64,000 nucleotides of DNA from Ailanthus altissimus (taxonomy: Eukaryota; Streptophyta; Magnoliopsida; Sapindales; Simaroubaceae). The position numbers were made by a program, and so were the translations under genes. The notes beneath the pieces are model-generated. The model had not been told where the DNA came from. It did not search any database and saw nothing but the letters and a program-made list of their open reading frames with translations. This document shows, one piece after another, positions 24,661-37,289 of this stretch. The stretch lies in NCBI GenBank assembly GCA_946807835.1, contig OX327686.1:13950001-14014000 (forward strand). Direction: 5' to 3'. The first letter of the stretch is position 1. The number at the start of each line of letters is the position of its first letter.

Positions 24661-24899
24661 ATTCTCTTTTTCATCCTTAATTCTTTTGTCATCACCAGGC
24701 CAGCTCAACCAATTTACTTCACTATTTCAAATTCCTTTGACATCCCCTCTTAGCTGAGTGTTCTTGAAAGAACATTAAGCTTGGTCCTTAAGTAATTGAA
24801 GCTTGGTACTTAAGTAATTGAATTTGTCAAAATTAATTGGCTTTGTAAGTATATCTGCAAGTTGCTCGGTTCTAGAACAAATTGAATTTCTAGTTCTCC

Positions 24900-26675
24900 A
24901 TTATTCACTTAATTCTTATATGCACCTCTAGTGTTTGCAAGAAAAATAATCAAATATAGGCTATGAAAATGGAGTCATACTTGTAAGCATGTGATCTATC
25001 AGACTTGGTGGAAATAGATCCTGAGGATCCAACATTAGCTCAAATCAAGAATAACAAAGAGAAAAGAAAAAAAAGGATATATAAGGCTAAGACTTGTATT
25101 CACTATGTTATTTCTGATACAATATTTACAAAAATCATGGCCTGTGAAGCTGTAAAACAAACATGGGATCTTTTAAAATAAGAATATCAGGAAAATACCA
25201 AGACAAACCAAATACAGGTTTTGAACCTGAGAAGAGAAATTGAAATGCAAAAAATGAAGGAGATAGAAGTAATGAAGGATTACATAGACAGACTTTTGAT
25301 AGTGGTCAACATTATTAGGATGCTAGAGGAAGAACTCTCTGACATAAGGGTAGTAAAGAAGATTTTGGTGACCTTGCCTGAGAGATTTGAATAAAAAATC
25401 TATACATTTGAAGAGTTTAGGGATTTTTCAAAAATAACATTGGTAGAACTTATTAATGCATTACAAGCTCAAGAGTAAAAGAGAGCTTATAGAAAGGATG
25501 AGACAATTAGGGAGCGTCTTAAGTGAAAGAGGCTGATTAAGCTCAAAGAGGCAATAAATGAAAGAAACAATAGAGTAAGGATAACTATTATTAGGGGGAA
25601 AACAACAACAATAGAGGTAGCAATGAAAAACACCCTTCATGTCCTTACTGTAAGAAAAACTCTCATTTGCAAAAATATTCATGGTTAAGACTTGATATTC
25701 AGTGCAGGGGTTGCAAACAAATAAGGCATATAAAGAGGGTGTGTAAAAATAAACAATAAAAAGAACACCAAGCTCAAGTAGTGGATCGATATTAGGAGGA
25801 GTAACTTTTTGTTGCATCTTATTTTTCAAGTATCAAATCAAGTGATGAATGGCTTATAGATAATGGATGCACAAATTGCATGTCTTTTGATGAATCTCTT
25901 TTTAAAAAAGTAAACAAGTCAGAGGTGTCTATGGTCAGAATTGGCAATGAGTAGTACATTAAGGTGAAAGGTAAAGGGACTGGTGTAATAAAAGGCTTAA
26001 TAGGTATAAAGTTAATTTTTGATTTATTACTTGTTACTAAAATTAATCAAAATCTGCTAAGTGTGGCACAATTGCTTGAAAAATATTATTCTGTTGTGTT
26101 TAAAAATAAAATGTGTGTAATTGCTGACTTAAATAGTGTAGTGTTGTTCTCTATGAAAATGAATAGCAAAGGTTTTAGTCTAAAATAGAACAAGGATGAG
26201 TCCAGTGCATATCTATGTACTTTAGACCAAGTTTAGTTATGAGCACAAAAGTGGGGCATTTTCTAAATTCTACATTGGATTACATGGAAAAAAAAAAACT
26301 TGTTTAAGGAATGACTTTCAATGGAAAAAGAGCAGCAGTGTGTGGAGTTTATCAATTTAAAACGCAAACCAGACTGCCATTTCCTGTTAACAAGGCATGA
26401 AGAGCAGCTGAAAAGCTTCGATTGATTCACACTAATATTTGTGGACCTTTGAGGACTACATCCTTAAGTAGTAGTACGTATTTTATAGTGCTTATTGATG
26501 ACCTTAGCAGAATATGTTAGGTTTACTTTCTCAAATAGAAGCCTGAGGTTACTAGTGTGTTTTGAAAGTTCAAAATATAGATTAAAAATCAAAGTGGCTA
26601 TAAATTAAGGTGATTATAATAGGAAAAAAATACACTGCTAAAAAATTTACTAAGTTCTGTGAAGCTGATGTCAAG
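24900..26675 (+). pseudogene. Ty1/copia gag-protease-integrase, decayed and truncated
   Basis: Broken frames follow copia order. The gag (UBN2-like) contains IRMLEEELSDIRVVKKILVT and LPERFE near 25310-25390. A CCHC zinc knuckle, CRGCKQIRHIKRVC, lies near 25705-25750. The protease region has EWLIDNGCTNCM near 25847-25880, where the usual D-S-G reads D-N-G. An open stretch at 25964-26188 includes NQNLLSVAQLLEKYY. Integrase follows with HTNICGPLRTTSL and YFIVLIDDLSR near 26425-26520. Internal stops are frequent. The reading ends at 26675 against a minus-sense gypsy LTR, and no reverse transcriptase follows. A copia RNase H tail at 38400 may or may not be the same element. Confidence 0.75.
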
Positions 26676-27414
26676 TGATTATCGAGCGCAAGTGCAGGCT
26701 ATCATAACAAGTAATATATGATGAGTAAAGTAACGTCCCATAAGAAATTTATACGTATTTTAAAACTAATTACTAAAATAGATCCTCTTGTTTTTATCCA
26801 AACAACTATTCAATTAAATTGTAAATAAAAACTAAAATTAATACTAACTAATCAACCTTAAAAAAACAACCAATGGGACTATAAAATCAATCTCTTAGTT
26901 TAATTATTGGTCACAACACAACATTTATCACTAGTCTCTTTTGATGGTCAAGCAAATATGCCTTAATTCACCCACTACCTATATTTCTAGTAATGCAATT
27001 AAGCCAAGATTCATTAAGCACAAGTTGTATTAACCATGTATGCCAATTAAGTATATTTATATCCTACTGTGAAACTTACAACTACTATGTTGTAATCATG
27101 CATTAATTTATCGTAGACTTTATACTAAGATGTTTTTTTCAAGTTTATCTTAATATATCAAATTCATGAACACTGGCATGTTGAAAAGGAGAACTTTGGG
27201 GTGTTCATCACTTTTCTGCACTTCACTTCTAAATTTTTCACTCTTTGGCTCTAGTTTTCGATGCTTCTACTTTAATATTTTTAGTATTCATCCTTTACAA
27301 GATTTATTCTACAAAATTAACACTTAAATGCATAAATAACATGAAGTTACTTGAAAATGGGCAAATATCTAAGTTAGAATAAGGCCAAAATATATGACTA
27401 AATCACATTCATCA
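26676..27414 (-). mobile_element. 3' LTR of the minus-sense Athila-like element (739 bp)
   Basis: On the minus strand it starts TGATGAATGTG directly after a purine tract (TTTGGAGGAATT) and ends GCACTTGCGCTCGATAATCA. The GCACTTGCG block is shared with other LTRs in the window. Its position after the env-like region fits a 3' LTR. Confidence 0.6.
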
Positions 27415-29239
27415 AATTCCTCCAAACATAGATAATTGTGTCCTCGAGTAATAAAAGAGAGAAAGAGAAACATGCCTAAGAAAACACAATAATAACAAGT
27501 TAAAAAGAAATAAGTAATTAAAAACTTAAGATACTATTCACATGGTTACTCATTTGTCTCAAATACTGCCCCACTTAACATAAACTCCTCTGAAATTGAT
27601 AAATAGTTCTTAATGATCCACAAACACCACTATTAAGTGTTTTTATTCTCCCTCATAAGTGATCCACCATCTGTGTGTGAAATAAGCAAGCATTAATTTA
27701 AATTTACCTAGATTGGCTCAAATACCTAAAATTGTATAAAATATTTTTGTCTCGGTATATTTTTATTTACATAACACTCTTATAAGTTGGTTTTTCATAC
27801 AACTCTCCACTAATGTAGAAATACACATGCAAAGGGATCGATTAAGACTTTTATTAGCTTGCAATGTAAAGCTAGGGTCAAGATGGATTATTTAGATAAA
27901 ATACGACTTTTTTTACATCATGAACACCAAGTCCTATTGGCTACCATTTGAGTTTGCTACCCTTGATCAAATTTTCCCCTAAACTTAAATCTTTTAGTAG
28001 GATTACTTTTATTCAATTATTTTTTTTTTATTTTTTGAATAACAAAATAAGCAACCAATTTAAAGTTATTCCCCTCAAACTTAATGTGGTGCTTACTCAC
28101 AAAAGTTTTGTTATATTTCACTTTTACACCACATAACTCAACACATTCATAATATACTTAATAGTCATGGTGTTAAAGGTGTTTAGGATACATAAACTCA
28201 AGGTTTAGGCTTGTAATGTAATTATTCAAGAAAAAAAAGTAGTCTATGCTCAATTGGAGTGACTAAGGATCAATGTAAACTCCAAAGATGACCTAATTTC
28301 CTTTCCTAATTCACATGTTTCCTAGGATTTCACCTCAAACTATAATCGAACTAGTTCTAGAGTGTCTGGTCACTGAGATTATGGTGTACTATCTTAAACA
28401 TGAGCAACTCTAAGAAAAAAATCAACTAACATAAGCTTTATATATGTGTTCAAAAATTGGTGATCATAAACAAAGTCAAATTCTATCTAGATATTGGTGT
28501 ATGAATTATTTCAAGTATATATCTATTCCCAAGAAGTTGAAAAATTAAGTTATTCATTCAAATTTCTCCCCATTGATTAGCAATGATCATCACAGCTTAA
28601 CTAAAAAAAAAAAAAAACAACAGACAACAATTTTTTTTACATGAAATCCACATCATATTACTGATACTTTTCTTGTTCAACTATCAAAGGCTAAAACATA
28701 AAAGTAACAAACATAAATACATAAATACTAATATAAACTAGGCATAAAACAAGGATATGAATTGCTAGCCTAACACAATTAAAGTGTTTCCTCGCTTCCA
28801 ACTGAAAATTTGGCATGGTCCCTATAGCAGTGAAAATAAAAGTGAAACTAAAACACTTCCCTAATTGATGTAGCACTTTCTCAGTCATCTAGGTCCTTCT
28901 CAACTATGCCAAGATCATCATATCTAGCATTTTAATCATCATGTCCAGCAGTTTAATCATCTCAATCGAGTAGCAAATAGCTACATCCACTGGTATTGGC
29001 AGTGCCGAAAATCCCAGAATTCTTACTTGAACTCTGTAAGGCCTTACTCTATGACTTCAGTCTCATTAGTTTGGTTATGGTTGACGTGCTCCTCGATGAT
29101 GAGGTTGTAGCTATTGATGAAGAAGCAATCAGTAGGTCTACTTTTGATGTTGGCTACCTCTGCTCTGCAGTTTACAGCTTCTGAATAATACTGAAGTCAA
29201 TTGCTCGAGTTGTCAGTACTAGGTCCTCATAAGCCTCCC
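27415..29239 (-). mobile_element. Athila-like 3' noncoding region
   Basis: The segment 27420-27930 is related to 36230-36720 in the same orientation (shared phrases around tgatccaccatctgtgtgtg and tttaattagcttgcaatgtaaagctaggg). It holds the polypurine tract next to 27414. Short frames on both strands have no recognisable domains. Confidence 0.5.
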
Positions 29240-29870
29240 AATAGACTCAAGCATGAGTACAAAGTGTTGTGATCAATGAAAGTAGACCCAAGTTGTTCTT
29301 GGCTAGTCGGAAGCAAGCCAAGATCTCCTCATGTAAAATTTGCCCGATGTTGACCAACCACCCAATCATAATGGAATAAAGTAACATCGACCTCAGCTTG
29401 GTGATTTCACTGGTGTGTATCACCACCACCATCCGAGCTGCTATAAAAAATACCATGCCTTTACGTCTTTGGTCAGTACGCTGGATTTGAAGTTTATTGA
29501 AAAACTTTGGTTGTCTTCTATTTTGTACTGGACTGGCATAGAGTCTTAGTGTTCACTCTATAATCAGGGTCCCATGCCACCTCTGAACACGCATCTAGTA
29601 AGTTTGTTGGTAGTTCAAAAAGTGCATTGATGGTGTTGTAATCAAAGGCTACCATCCTCCCACAAACCTTAACTTGATACCTTATATGTTCCTCAGCATT
29701 GGCATAGAATTCTTTAACAATTGGTATCACCTCTACAATCAGTGATTTATAGAAGCTCTCTTATCTCATATCTGAAATCATCTTGATAATACTAGGGAAG
29801 TCTCTCTCCTCAAGGTTGAAGCCTTGCTCCGTGATGATAGATTTACAAAGGATTGTGTTGGAATATTACA
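29240..29870 (-). pseudogene. Env-like / plant transposon-domain ORF of the minus-sense Athila-like element
   Basis: The minus strand reads ITEQGFNLEERDFPSIIKMI (about 29820-29760), VKEFYANAEEHIRYQVKVC and MVAFDYNTINALFELP (29730-29610), then LLYSIMIGWLVNIGQILHEE (about 29380-29320). Frameshifts separate these blocks. I recognise the KEFYANA and FDYNTINALFELP blocks as the domain annotated in plant genomes as 'putative plant transposon protein', here in the env-like position after integrase. It is a broken retrotransposon gene, not a host gene. Confidence 0.6.
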
Positions 29871-30189
29871 GAGGATTGCATTGGAATAACGGTCAGCTGT
29901 GTTCTGTGACACGAAGCATGATGTGCCAAATGATGAACTCCTTGCTGTGTTGGTTCAACTTCTATTGGGTTCCATTATCGAAAATCAAGGTGGTTTTGGG
30001 TTAGTTTTGGGTATAAGTGATTTTGGGTGAGATTTGGTTATTTTGATCGATGAAATAGGTTATTTAGGTAGCAGGTAAGGTGCTTTCGGTGTTGATTTGA
30101 GTGGGGTTAGTTAAACTAAAGTTTGGATTGAGAGAAATAAGGGTGTTTTTAAGAGATAGTGTAAGGGAAACTGATTAAAGTGCAATATT

Positions 30190-30830
30190 TAAGCTGATTT
30201 TCATTTGAACGCGGCTGAATTCTTCTTACAAAGTATGGCGTTCATAAGATTTCCATGAACGCGATGGTGATGAGCTGTACTGACGCGAGGTGTATTCATC
30301 ATTTGACTCCTCAAATTCTAGAATAAAGAGAACGTTATAATATTTGACATGTATAACGCGGGGGCGTTGGCAATTTTGCGGTTCAAATTTTGAAGTTGAC
30401 AAGCACTGTGACATTCTTGATTGCAACGCAGGGGCATTAGAGGCTAGACTATTGGCCTTCCTCAGTGAAATTTTAGCCATTATGGTGTTGAGTGACAATG
30501 CAGAGGCATTGGGTCCTCTGATTTTGATGCAGTTGCGTTGCACTACTTGATGCCTCAACATTAATTGTGTGGATGTGAGGGCACTGAAATGTTATTCTTC
30601 AAGCATTGATGCCATGAAATATGATGTGGGAGCGCTGTCTAGTGATGCCCTAACGTTGGGACCTGTGGTTTGATGCTAAGGCATTGATTTTTGAGATCGC
30701 TCTAATGTTGGGTAGCTTGTGAAATGGACACCAAGGCGCTAAGATTATGACGACCCAGCATTAGGACCTCTATTTTTGAGCTGGGACATTATAAAGATGA
30801 ACGCTGGGGCGTTGGCTTGATTTTTCTCCT
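30190..30830. repeat. Array of GC-rich palindromic motifs (AACGCCCC-GCGTT type)
   Basis: On the minus strand the motif recurs every 40-70 bases with decay: CAACGCCCCAGCGTT (about 30800), AATGCCTCTGCATTG (about 30505), AATGCCCCTGCGTTG (about 30430) and AACGCCCCCGCGTT (about 30360). It lies between the integrase end and the env-like ORF. Related motifs occur at 5930-6180. Open frames through it (30226-30561 minus, 30344-30550 plus) follow the repeat and show no domain. Confidence 0.55.
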
Positions 30831-30929
30831 TGTTCATACTTTTACATACAAAAAACAAAAGATCAAATAATTAAAAACTAAATGGAAAAAACAACATAAA
30901 ATTCACCTTGGGTTACCTCCCAAGTAGCG

Positions 30930-33900
30930 CTTAATTTAACGTCGTTGGCTTGACGTCTTGCTTCTCATAACTTAGGATCAGTTAGCTCAAAGGATGACTT
31001 TTGGCAGTCTATCATCCCTCCAATAATGTTTCAACCTCTTCCTATTCACCTTAAACAACCATTTACTCTCTTAATTCGAAATCTCAATGGCCTTATGAGA
31101 AAATACCTTGGTGACTCTAAATGGTCCATACCATCTTAACTAGGGCTTACTAGGGAAAAGCTTTAATTGGAAGTTAAATAATAGCACTCGCTGTCCATGA
31201 TTGAACTATATATGGACAATTTTTCTATCACACCATTGCTTGGTCTTCTTCTTGTATAACTTGGCATTCTTATATGATTAGAGTCGAAACTCATCTAGTT
31301 CATTAAGTTGCAACATTCATTTTTCACCGATGGCTTAAAGATCAAAGTTAAGGGCTGATGTGCGATTTCTAGCTAAGCGCAAGTGCACACTATCGTAAAC
31401 AAGTAATATAAGACAATTAGAGTATCGTTCCACTATGAATTATTGTTATTGCTTATGGTAAATACTAAAATTGTGTCTCCTTACTTTTATTCAGGTGAAC
31501 GAAAATTAAAAAATAGTAATCTTAAACTAAATAATAAAAAAATTTAAAGATAGAAAAGACTAAAGATAATAAGATAGAAGCACCAATAAGAGATAAAATC
31601 TAGGATTACAACTATCCATCGATATTTTACTTGAACTAGTTAATCTTCTTAAGTTAACCCTCAAAATGAATTGGTGGCTAGATTCTTAATATCATTACAA
31701 GCCTCTGTCAATGGTCGAGTGACTATATCTTACCATAACAATTACCTATATGTCTACAGTGATCAGATGAGAATAATATTCATTAAGAACTAATGTATTA
31801 ATATCATATATACCATGTAGGTATATGTCTATTTCATATAAAACTCATAGTTGTTATCCTATGATCATATATCAAATTATTCAAGGCCAACACAAAACTC
31901 ATTTCATCAAGTTCATTAGGGTTCCCACAACAATCTAATAGTGATCAAGTAATTAGAAATATTAAGCACAGAATAATTAAACAATTCTATCATTGAGTTT
32001 ATAAAAATAAAAGAAGAAATTAAATTCAATCACATATCGAGTTCAAAGTTGTATCCCTAGATATAAATTCGTAATAAAGAAGAGCGAAGGATATAAGTAA
32101 GAAAAGCAGAAAACACAGATCAATATTTTGATTTGTCATTTTTTCTTTCTAACATGCAGTTGAATCCCTTCTTCAATTTTTAAATCTTGATGTAAACTTT
32201 CTAGAACTTATTCTCTTTCGTGCTCTCTCTTGTTGTTTATTGAAATAGGCTTTTGGCCTTCTATTTATAGGCTCATATCTTCAATTTAGGATAAAACATT
32301 AAATATAAGTCAGATTAGGATTTCTTTATTTTTTTTTGCACTGACACAGTTCACATGGTTACTATTCACAAATTACTGTTACTGCATACAATTCACGTAG
32401 CGCTGCAATATTTGCATTGTAGCAAAAAGAATTGTAGCTTGTTACTATACCTATCTTGATATTTTTCTTTGTTTTATTTAGATTTTCATTCCTATTTGCT
32501 ATATTAACTCCAAACCTAAAAAATAACAAGAAAGCATATAAAACGATAAATAATCTTTATATAAACGAATAAATATTAAGCTTTAAAAGATAGAAATATT
32601 AGACCTAATTAATTCCTAACAAAGGCTTTAATGGATTAATAGGCCTTATGCTCGAGTTCAACCGATAGATGACACGCCTTCCTAAAAACCAATTGATATA
32701 GGGACATCTTAATAGATGTTTTAAATGCTGTGCAATAGGCTCAAAGTGCATCATCTAGTCTCATAGCCTACCCTTCTAGCTAGGCTTTATCTCATTCTTA
32801 AGGATGCACTTAACTTCCTGGTTTAAAATCTCTACTTGATCACTTGTCTGAGGATAATAGGTGGTGGCAACCTTGTGTTTAACTCTATATTTTTGTAGAA
32901 GGAGTGAATAATACTTGTTACAAAAGTGTGACCCTTCATCACTTATAATGGCTCTTGGAGTGCTATGCCTTGTATAGATGTTTTTTTAAAAAAAAAACTT
33001 CAACACTACTTTAGCATCATTGGTTGGAAGTACAACTACTTCCACCCATGTTGACATATAATCCACACCCACAAGTATGTATATATACCCACTTGATGAG
33101 ATAAAAGGACCCATGAAATCAATTACCTATACATTAAATATCTCTACCTGTAAAATGCTTTGTAAACATATCTCTTACTTCCTTGAGATGTTACCGATCC
33201 TTTGGCATCGATCACACCATAAAGTATACATATTAGCAACTTTAAACAATGTTATCTAGTAAAAAAACACTATGCAACACCCTCACAATAATCTTATTAC
33301 CCTTAAAATGTTCTTCATAATATGAAGAATGACAATGATACAAAATACTCTCTATCTCTTCTTAAGGTACACATATCCTCAATATTTGGTCTGCATATTG
33401 CCTAAACAAGAAAGGGTAATCCCAATAATATTTCTTCACATTATGAAAAAAAATATTTGTTTGTTAGAAGGTAAGATTCAGAGGTAGTATGCTACAAATA
33501 AGATAATTCATATAATCCACATACCATGGCACTTCTAAATTCTATGTTGCTAAGACTTGCTCATCTAGAAATGATTCATTGATTAACGTTCTACCCTTGT
33601 CTCCTTATTTCAATCTAGATAAATGGTTCGCAACTTGATTCTTAGTCCCTCTTTTTGTCTCAAATCTCTAAGTCAAATTCTTGTAAAAGCAACACCTATC
33701 GGATCAAACAAGAATTTGCATCATTCTTGGCAATCAAATATTTGATAGCAACATGATCTATAAAGACAATCACCTTGAGTTCTATTAGATAGGACTAGAA
33801 CTTGTCAAAGGTGAACACTATAGTAAACAACTCATTTTCTATAGTTGTGCAGTTAATCTGCGTATCATTCAATGTCTTACTGGCATAATAGATGGTGTGG

Positions 33901-35640
33901 AAGATCCCGCCTCTTCTTTGTCCAAGGACTGCACCAATATCTGTGTCACTAGCTTCACATATTATCTCAAATAGGAGATTCCAATCCTGCACTATAATAT
34001 TTGATGCCAAAATAAGCTTAGTATTTAAGGTCTCAAAGGTTTCAAGGTAAGCATCATCAAATAAAAACTGCACATTTTTCTCTAACAAATTGCAAAAGGG
34101 CTTGAAAATCTTGGAAAATTCCTTAATGCATCTTCTATAAAAATCTACATGTTTAAGAAAACTTTGAACTCATTTGACATTAATAGGGGGTAGTTTTTCA
34201 ATAGTTTCCATCTTTAGCCTATCAACCTCAAGGCCTCTATAAAAAATTTTATAACCTAGGACAATACCCTAATTGACCATAAAATGACACTTTTTCCAAT
34301 TTAGCACTAAATTAGTTTCCTCACATATTTTACGCATAAAAGCTAAATTATAAAGACACAAATCAAATGAATAACCAAAAACTAAAAAACCATCTATGAA
34401 TACCTCTAACAATTATTCCAAAATGTTTGAGAATATCACTATCATGCATTATTGAAAGGCGGCTGGTGCATTGCATAAATCAAATCGCATCCTTCTAAAT
34501 GCAAAGTTATAATATGGATATGTAAATGTGGTCTTCTCTTGATTTTCTGGGGCTATTGTAATTTAATTATAACTGAAGTACCCATCCAAAAAATAGTAAT
34601 ACTGGTGCCCAGCTAGTCTGTCAAGCATCTGATCAATGAATGGTAGAGGAAAGTGATCTTTCCTTATGGCTTTGTTGCACTTTTGGTAGTCCATGCAAAT
34701 TCTCCATCCTGTTACTGTACGAGTAGAGATCAATTCATTGTTCTTATTTTATACTATAGTAACACCTCATTTCTTGGGTACATATTATATAGGGCTAACC
34801 TATGAGCTATCAAAAATTGGGTAGTGAACTTTGCATCCAATCACTTGATGATTCCCTTCTTGACTACGTCTTTCACCACTAGATTCAATATTCTTTGTTG
34901 CTATATGGTTGTCTTGTGGTTCTCTTCAAGTAATATTTTGTGCATGCATTAGGAGGGACTTATACCACGAACATTGGCTATAGTCAAACTTAATGCTCTC
35001 ATATGCTCCTGAAGTATTTTAAACAAATTCTCTTCCTAAATCTCATCAAGGTTAGCAGAAATAATAACATAAAGTGTAGAAGAGTCACCAATATAAGCAT
35101 ACTATAAATACTAGGTAGTGGCTTGAGTTCAAGTATGGGTGGCTCTTGCCTTTCTCTTTTTTAACTTGTTTAAAGGTTCAAATTTAGGCATCATATGGCC
35201 AAAATCATGTGAAACACTCAATTATTTTACATACACCATTGCTTCATGACTATTTATATATCTCTATTGATCATGATATTTTCAAGAGGGTTTTAGATAA
35301 CATTAATTCTAAAAACATTCCGCCCCTCTCTCTCAATGACACCATCCTTAAAATAATCATCTGCTTCACTTGGAAATTGCATAGCCTTGAACACATTAAA
35401 AGTTAGCTCTTCATTTTGGATATTCATAGTCAACTCACCCTTTTGAATAACAATTAAAATTATTCCCGTTGCTAAAAATGACCAGCCCAAAATAATAGGT
35501 ATCTCTCTGTTTTCCTCCATGTTAAGCACTATGAAATACTCCAGGAAGATAAACTTGTCACCTTGACCAGTACATCTTCAATCTGCCCTTTTGGATAAGT
35601 AAGTGAATGGTCAAAAGATTTGCTAATAATCTTTTGCTTG
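30930..35640 (-). pseudogene. Athila-like Ty3/gypsy pol (protease, RT, RNase H, integrase), decayed
   Basis: Minus-strand order is as in gypsy pol. Protease: EIPIILGWSFLATG and KGELTM at 35529-35293, with its N-terminal catalytic part missing. RT: RFDLCNAPAAFQ near 34480 and VFIDGFLVFG near 34400, where the second Asp of the catalytic pair is Gly. RNase H region: 34088-33795, with GAVLGQRRGGIFHTIYYASK. Integrase zinc finger end: CDRCQRIGNISRK near 33215-33180. Integrase core: VIDFMGPF, IISDEGSHFCNK and QVEILNQE, so D, D and E are all visible. A solo LTR at 31356-32621 splits integrase from its C-terminus, and the gene ends near 30930 with the usual CTACTTGGGAGGTAACCCAA trailer. Many stops make it inactive. 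Confidence 0.8.
31356..32621 (-). mobile_element. Solo LTR nested in integrase (1266 bp)
   Basis: The plus strand begins TGATGTGCGATTTC, carries CGCAAGTGCACACTATCG and ends CTAATTAATTCCTAACA. The flanking five bases are AGGGC (31351-31355) and AAGGC (32622-32626), a 4/5 target duplication. Integrase coding resumes on either side. A minus-strand TATA (cctataaatagaagg, near 32265) supports minus sense. Confidence 0.7.
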
Positions 35641-36223
35641 CTTGAATTGACTTTGCTTCTCTCTTTAAAATTGCTCTAATTATGCTCAAATTGCTCTAAA
35701 AGACTTGTGTTATGTGTATGAAAGAGTCAATGAGTGGCCTTTATATGGAGATTGATTGGAGTCTTAGAGTTGTATTTCTCTTCAAATTAGGAAAAGTCAC
35801 ACCATTGAGACAAACCTTATACACAGCTACAATGCCACTGCTTTTCACTATAACCTGCAATATTGCATCTTTCGCCGTTGCGACATTTTTTCTATTAAAT
35901 TAAGGTTTCTTGTGCACTCACATTGTGAGGGAAGAAGTCTTTATCCACTGTAGTGATTTTAACTCTGGAATTATCACTGGGTCGACATGTACTTCATCGT
36001 TGTGGCAGTGAATCAACAATTTTAGATTCTTTGAACTTTAGTCCCTATTTTTGTTGCTGCTCCCAAAACTTGTAGTTTTGCTCAAATTTCTTTAGTTTTC
36101 ATCTTTTATGTCTAATCCTTAGAAAATAAACAATTAAGCACATAAATAGCTATCTATTCTCATAAAAATAAACTATTCCTAAGTAAAATGGGGATAAATT
36201 GTATGACATTTATACCTCTATCA
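35641..36223 (-). mobile_element. Partial gypsy LTR joined to the protease fragment
   Basis: The minus strand starts TGATAGAGGTATAAATGTC at 36223, just after a decayed purine tract (AAGTTTTGAAGAATT). A TATA (ccatataaaggcc) lies near 35735-35750. The LTR is cut off at about 35640, where protease coding of the next element begins, so the usual LTR end, primer site and gag are missing. Confidence 0.5.
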
Positions 36224-37289
36224 AATTCTTCAAAACTTAGAGAATTGCTTATCCTTGAGTAATGATAAATAAAAATAAAATTAAGGAGAGAAAACAAAAG
36301 ATCATACTTGACTCAAAAAGACTAAGACTCAAAATAATACATAACATGCTAAGTTGATTATATGATCATAAGATTTTGTCTCACAGGTTGTTGGAATGCA
36401 CAAGTCTTTTAAGAAATTACATAGATAGCTCTTAACAATTCTTAATATTATCATTCAACCCCTTATTCTTCCTTATAAATGATCACCATGTGTGTGTGTA
36501 GTCAACAATAGTCAAATTATACCTAGGTTTACTCAATACTCAAGATTTGACAGAAAAGATGATGTCTCAAGATAAATTAATTTGTAATAACACTACCATA
36601 ATCTTATTTTTCAAACCACTCTCCATTAATATAGAAAGACATATGTCTAGGGATCTATTAGGACTTTAATTAGCTTATAATGTAAAGCTAGGGTTAAGAT
36701 GGGATAAAAGGATAAATAATTTAGCTCAAATAACACCATAAACTATAGGTCTTACTAAGAACCTCTTGATTTTCCTCTTCTAAATGTATATTTTCCTTTT
36801 AAACTTATTGTGTTTCCCTTTCTTCTTTTCAACTGCTCAAATTCAAAGAATTTCTTCTTTTGCTTAAGTAAGGGGCATAAGGTACTTAATTTTTTTTTAG
36901 TTAATAAATAATTGACACACCCCTAAACTTAGATTGATCTTTATAACCAGACTTATTGCTATTTGCTCATCTCTATACGAAATGTACCCTTTTTAATATA
37001 ACTATAACATTTTTTTCTTCCAAGAGTATTCTAAGAAGACCCAAGGTTTTATGGTGTTAACGGGGATTTTGGATAAAAATAAGCTTAAAGTCTAGGCTAG
37101 TAATTTGGTTTAGGCTGATAAATGGATAATTAGGCTCAAAAGGGATAATTAGAGATAAAATAATAACTAAGGTAGGTTAAAACTGCTCAAACGGTCTAAA
37201 GATGGCATAAGTCATTTTTCTATTGATAGAGGTTAATTAAATCTAATATTTTCATCTTTCAAGCTTAATGTTTGCAAAAATTAAACACG
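36224..37289 (-). mobile_element. Noncoding internal region of a gypsy element
   Basis: This is related to 27415-27930, and it lies between two LTR-like segments. There is no gene. A T-rich region near 36760-36900 and AT-rich DNA elsewhere. Confidence 0.4.

Noticed and set aside
30226..30561. 111-codon minus-strand frame
   Set aside because: It runs through the palindrome array; a second frame on the other strand overlaps it and neither has a domain.
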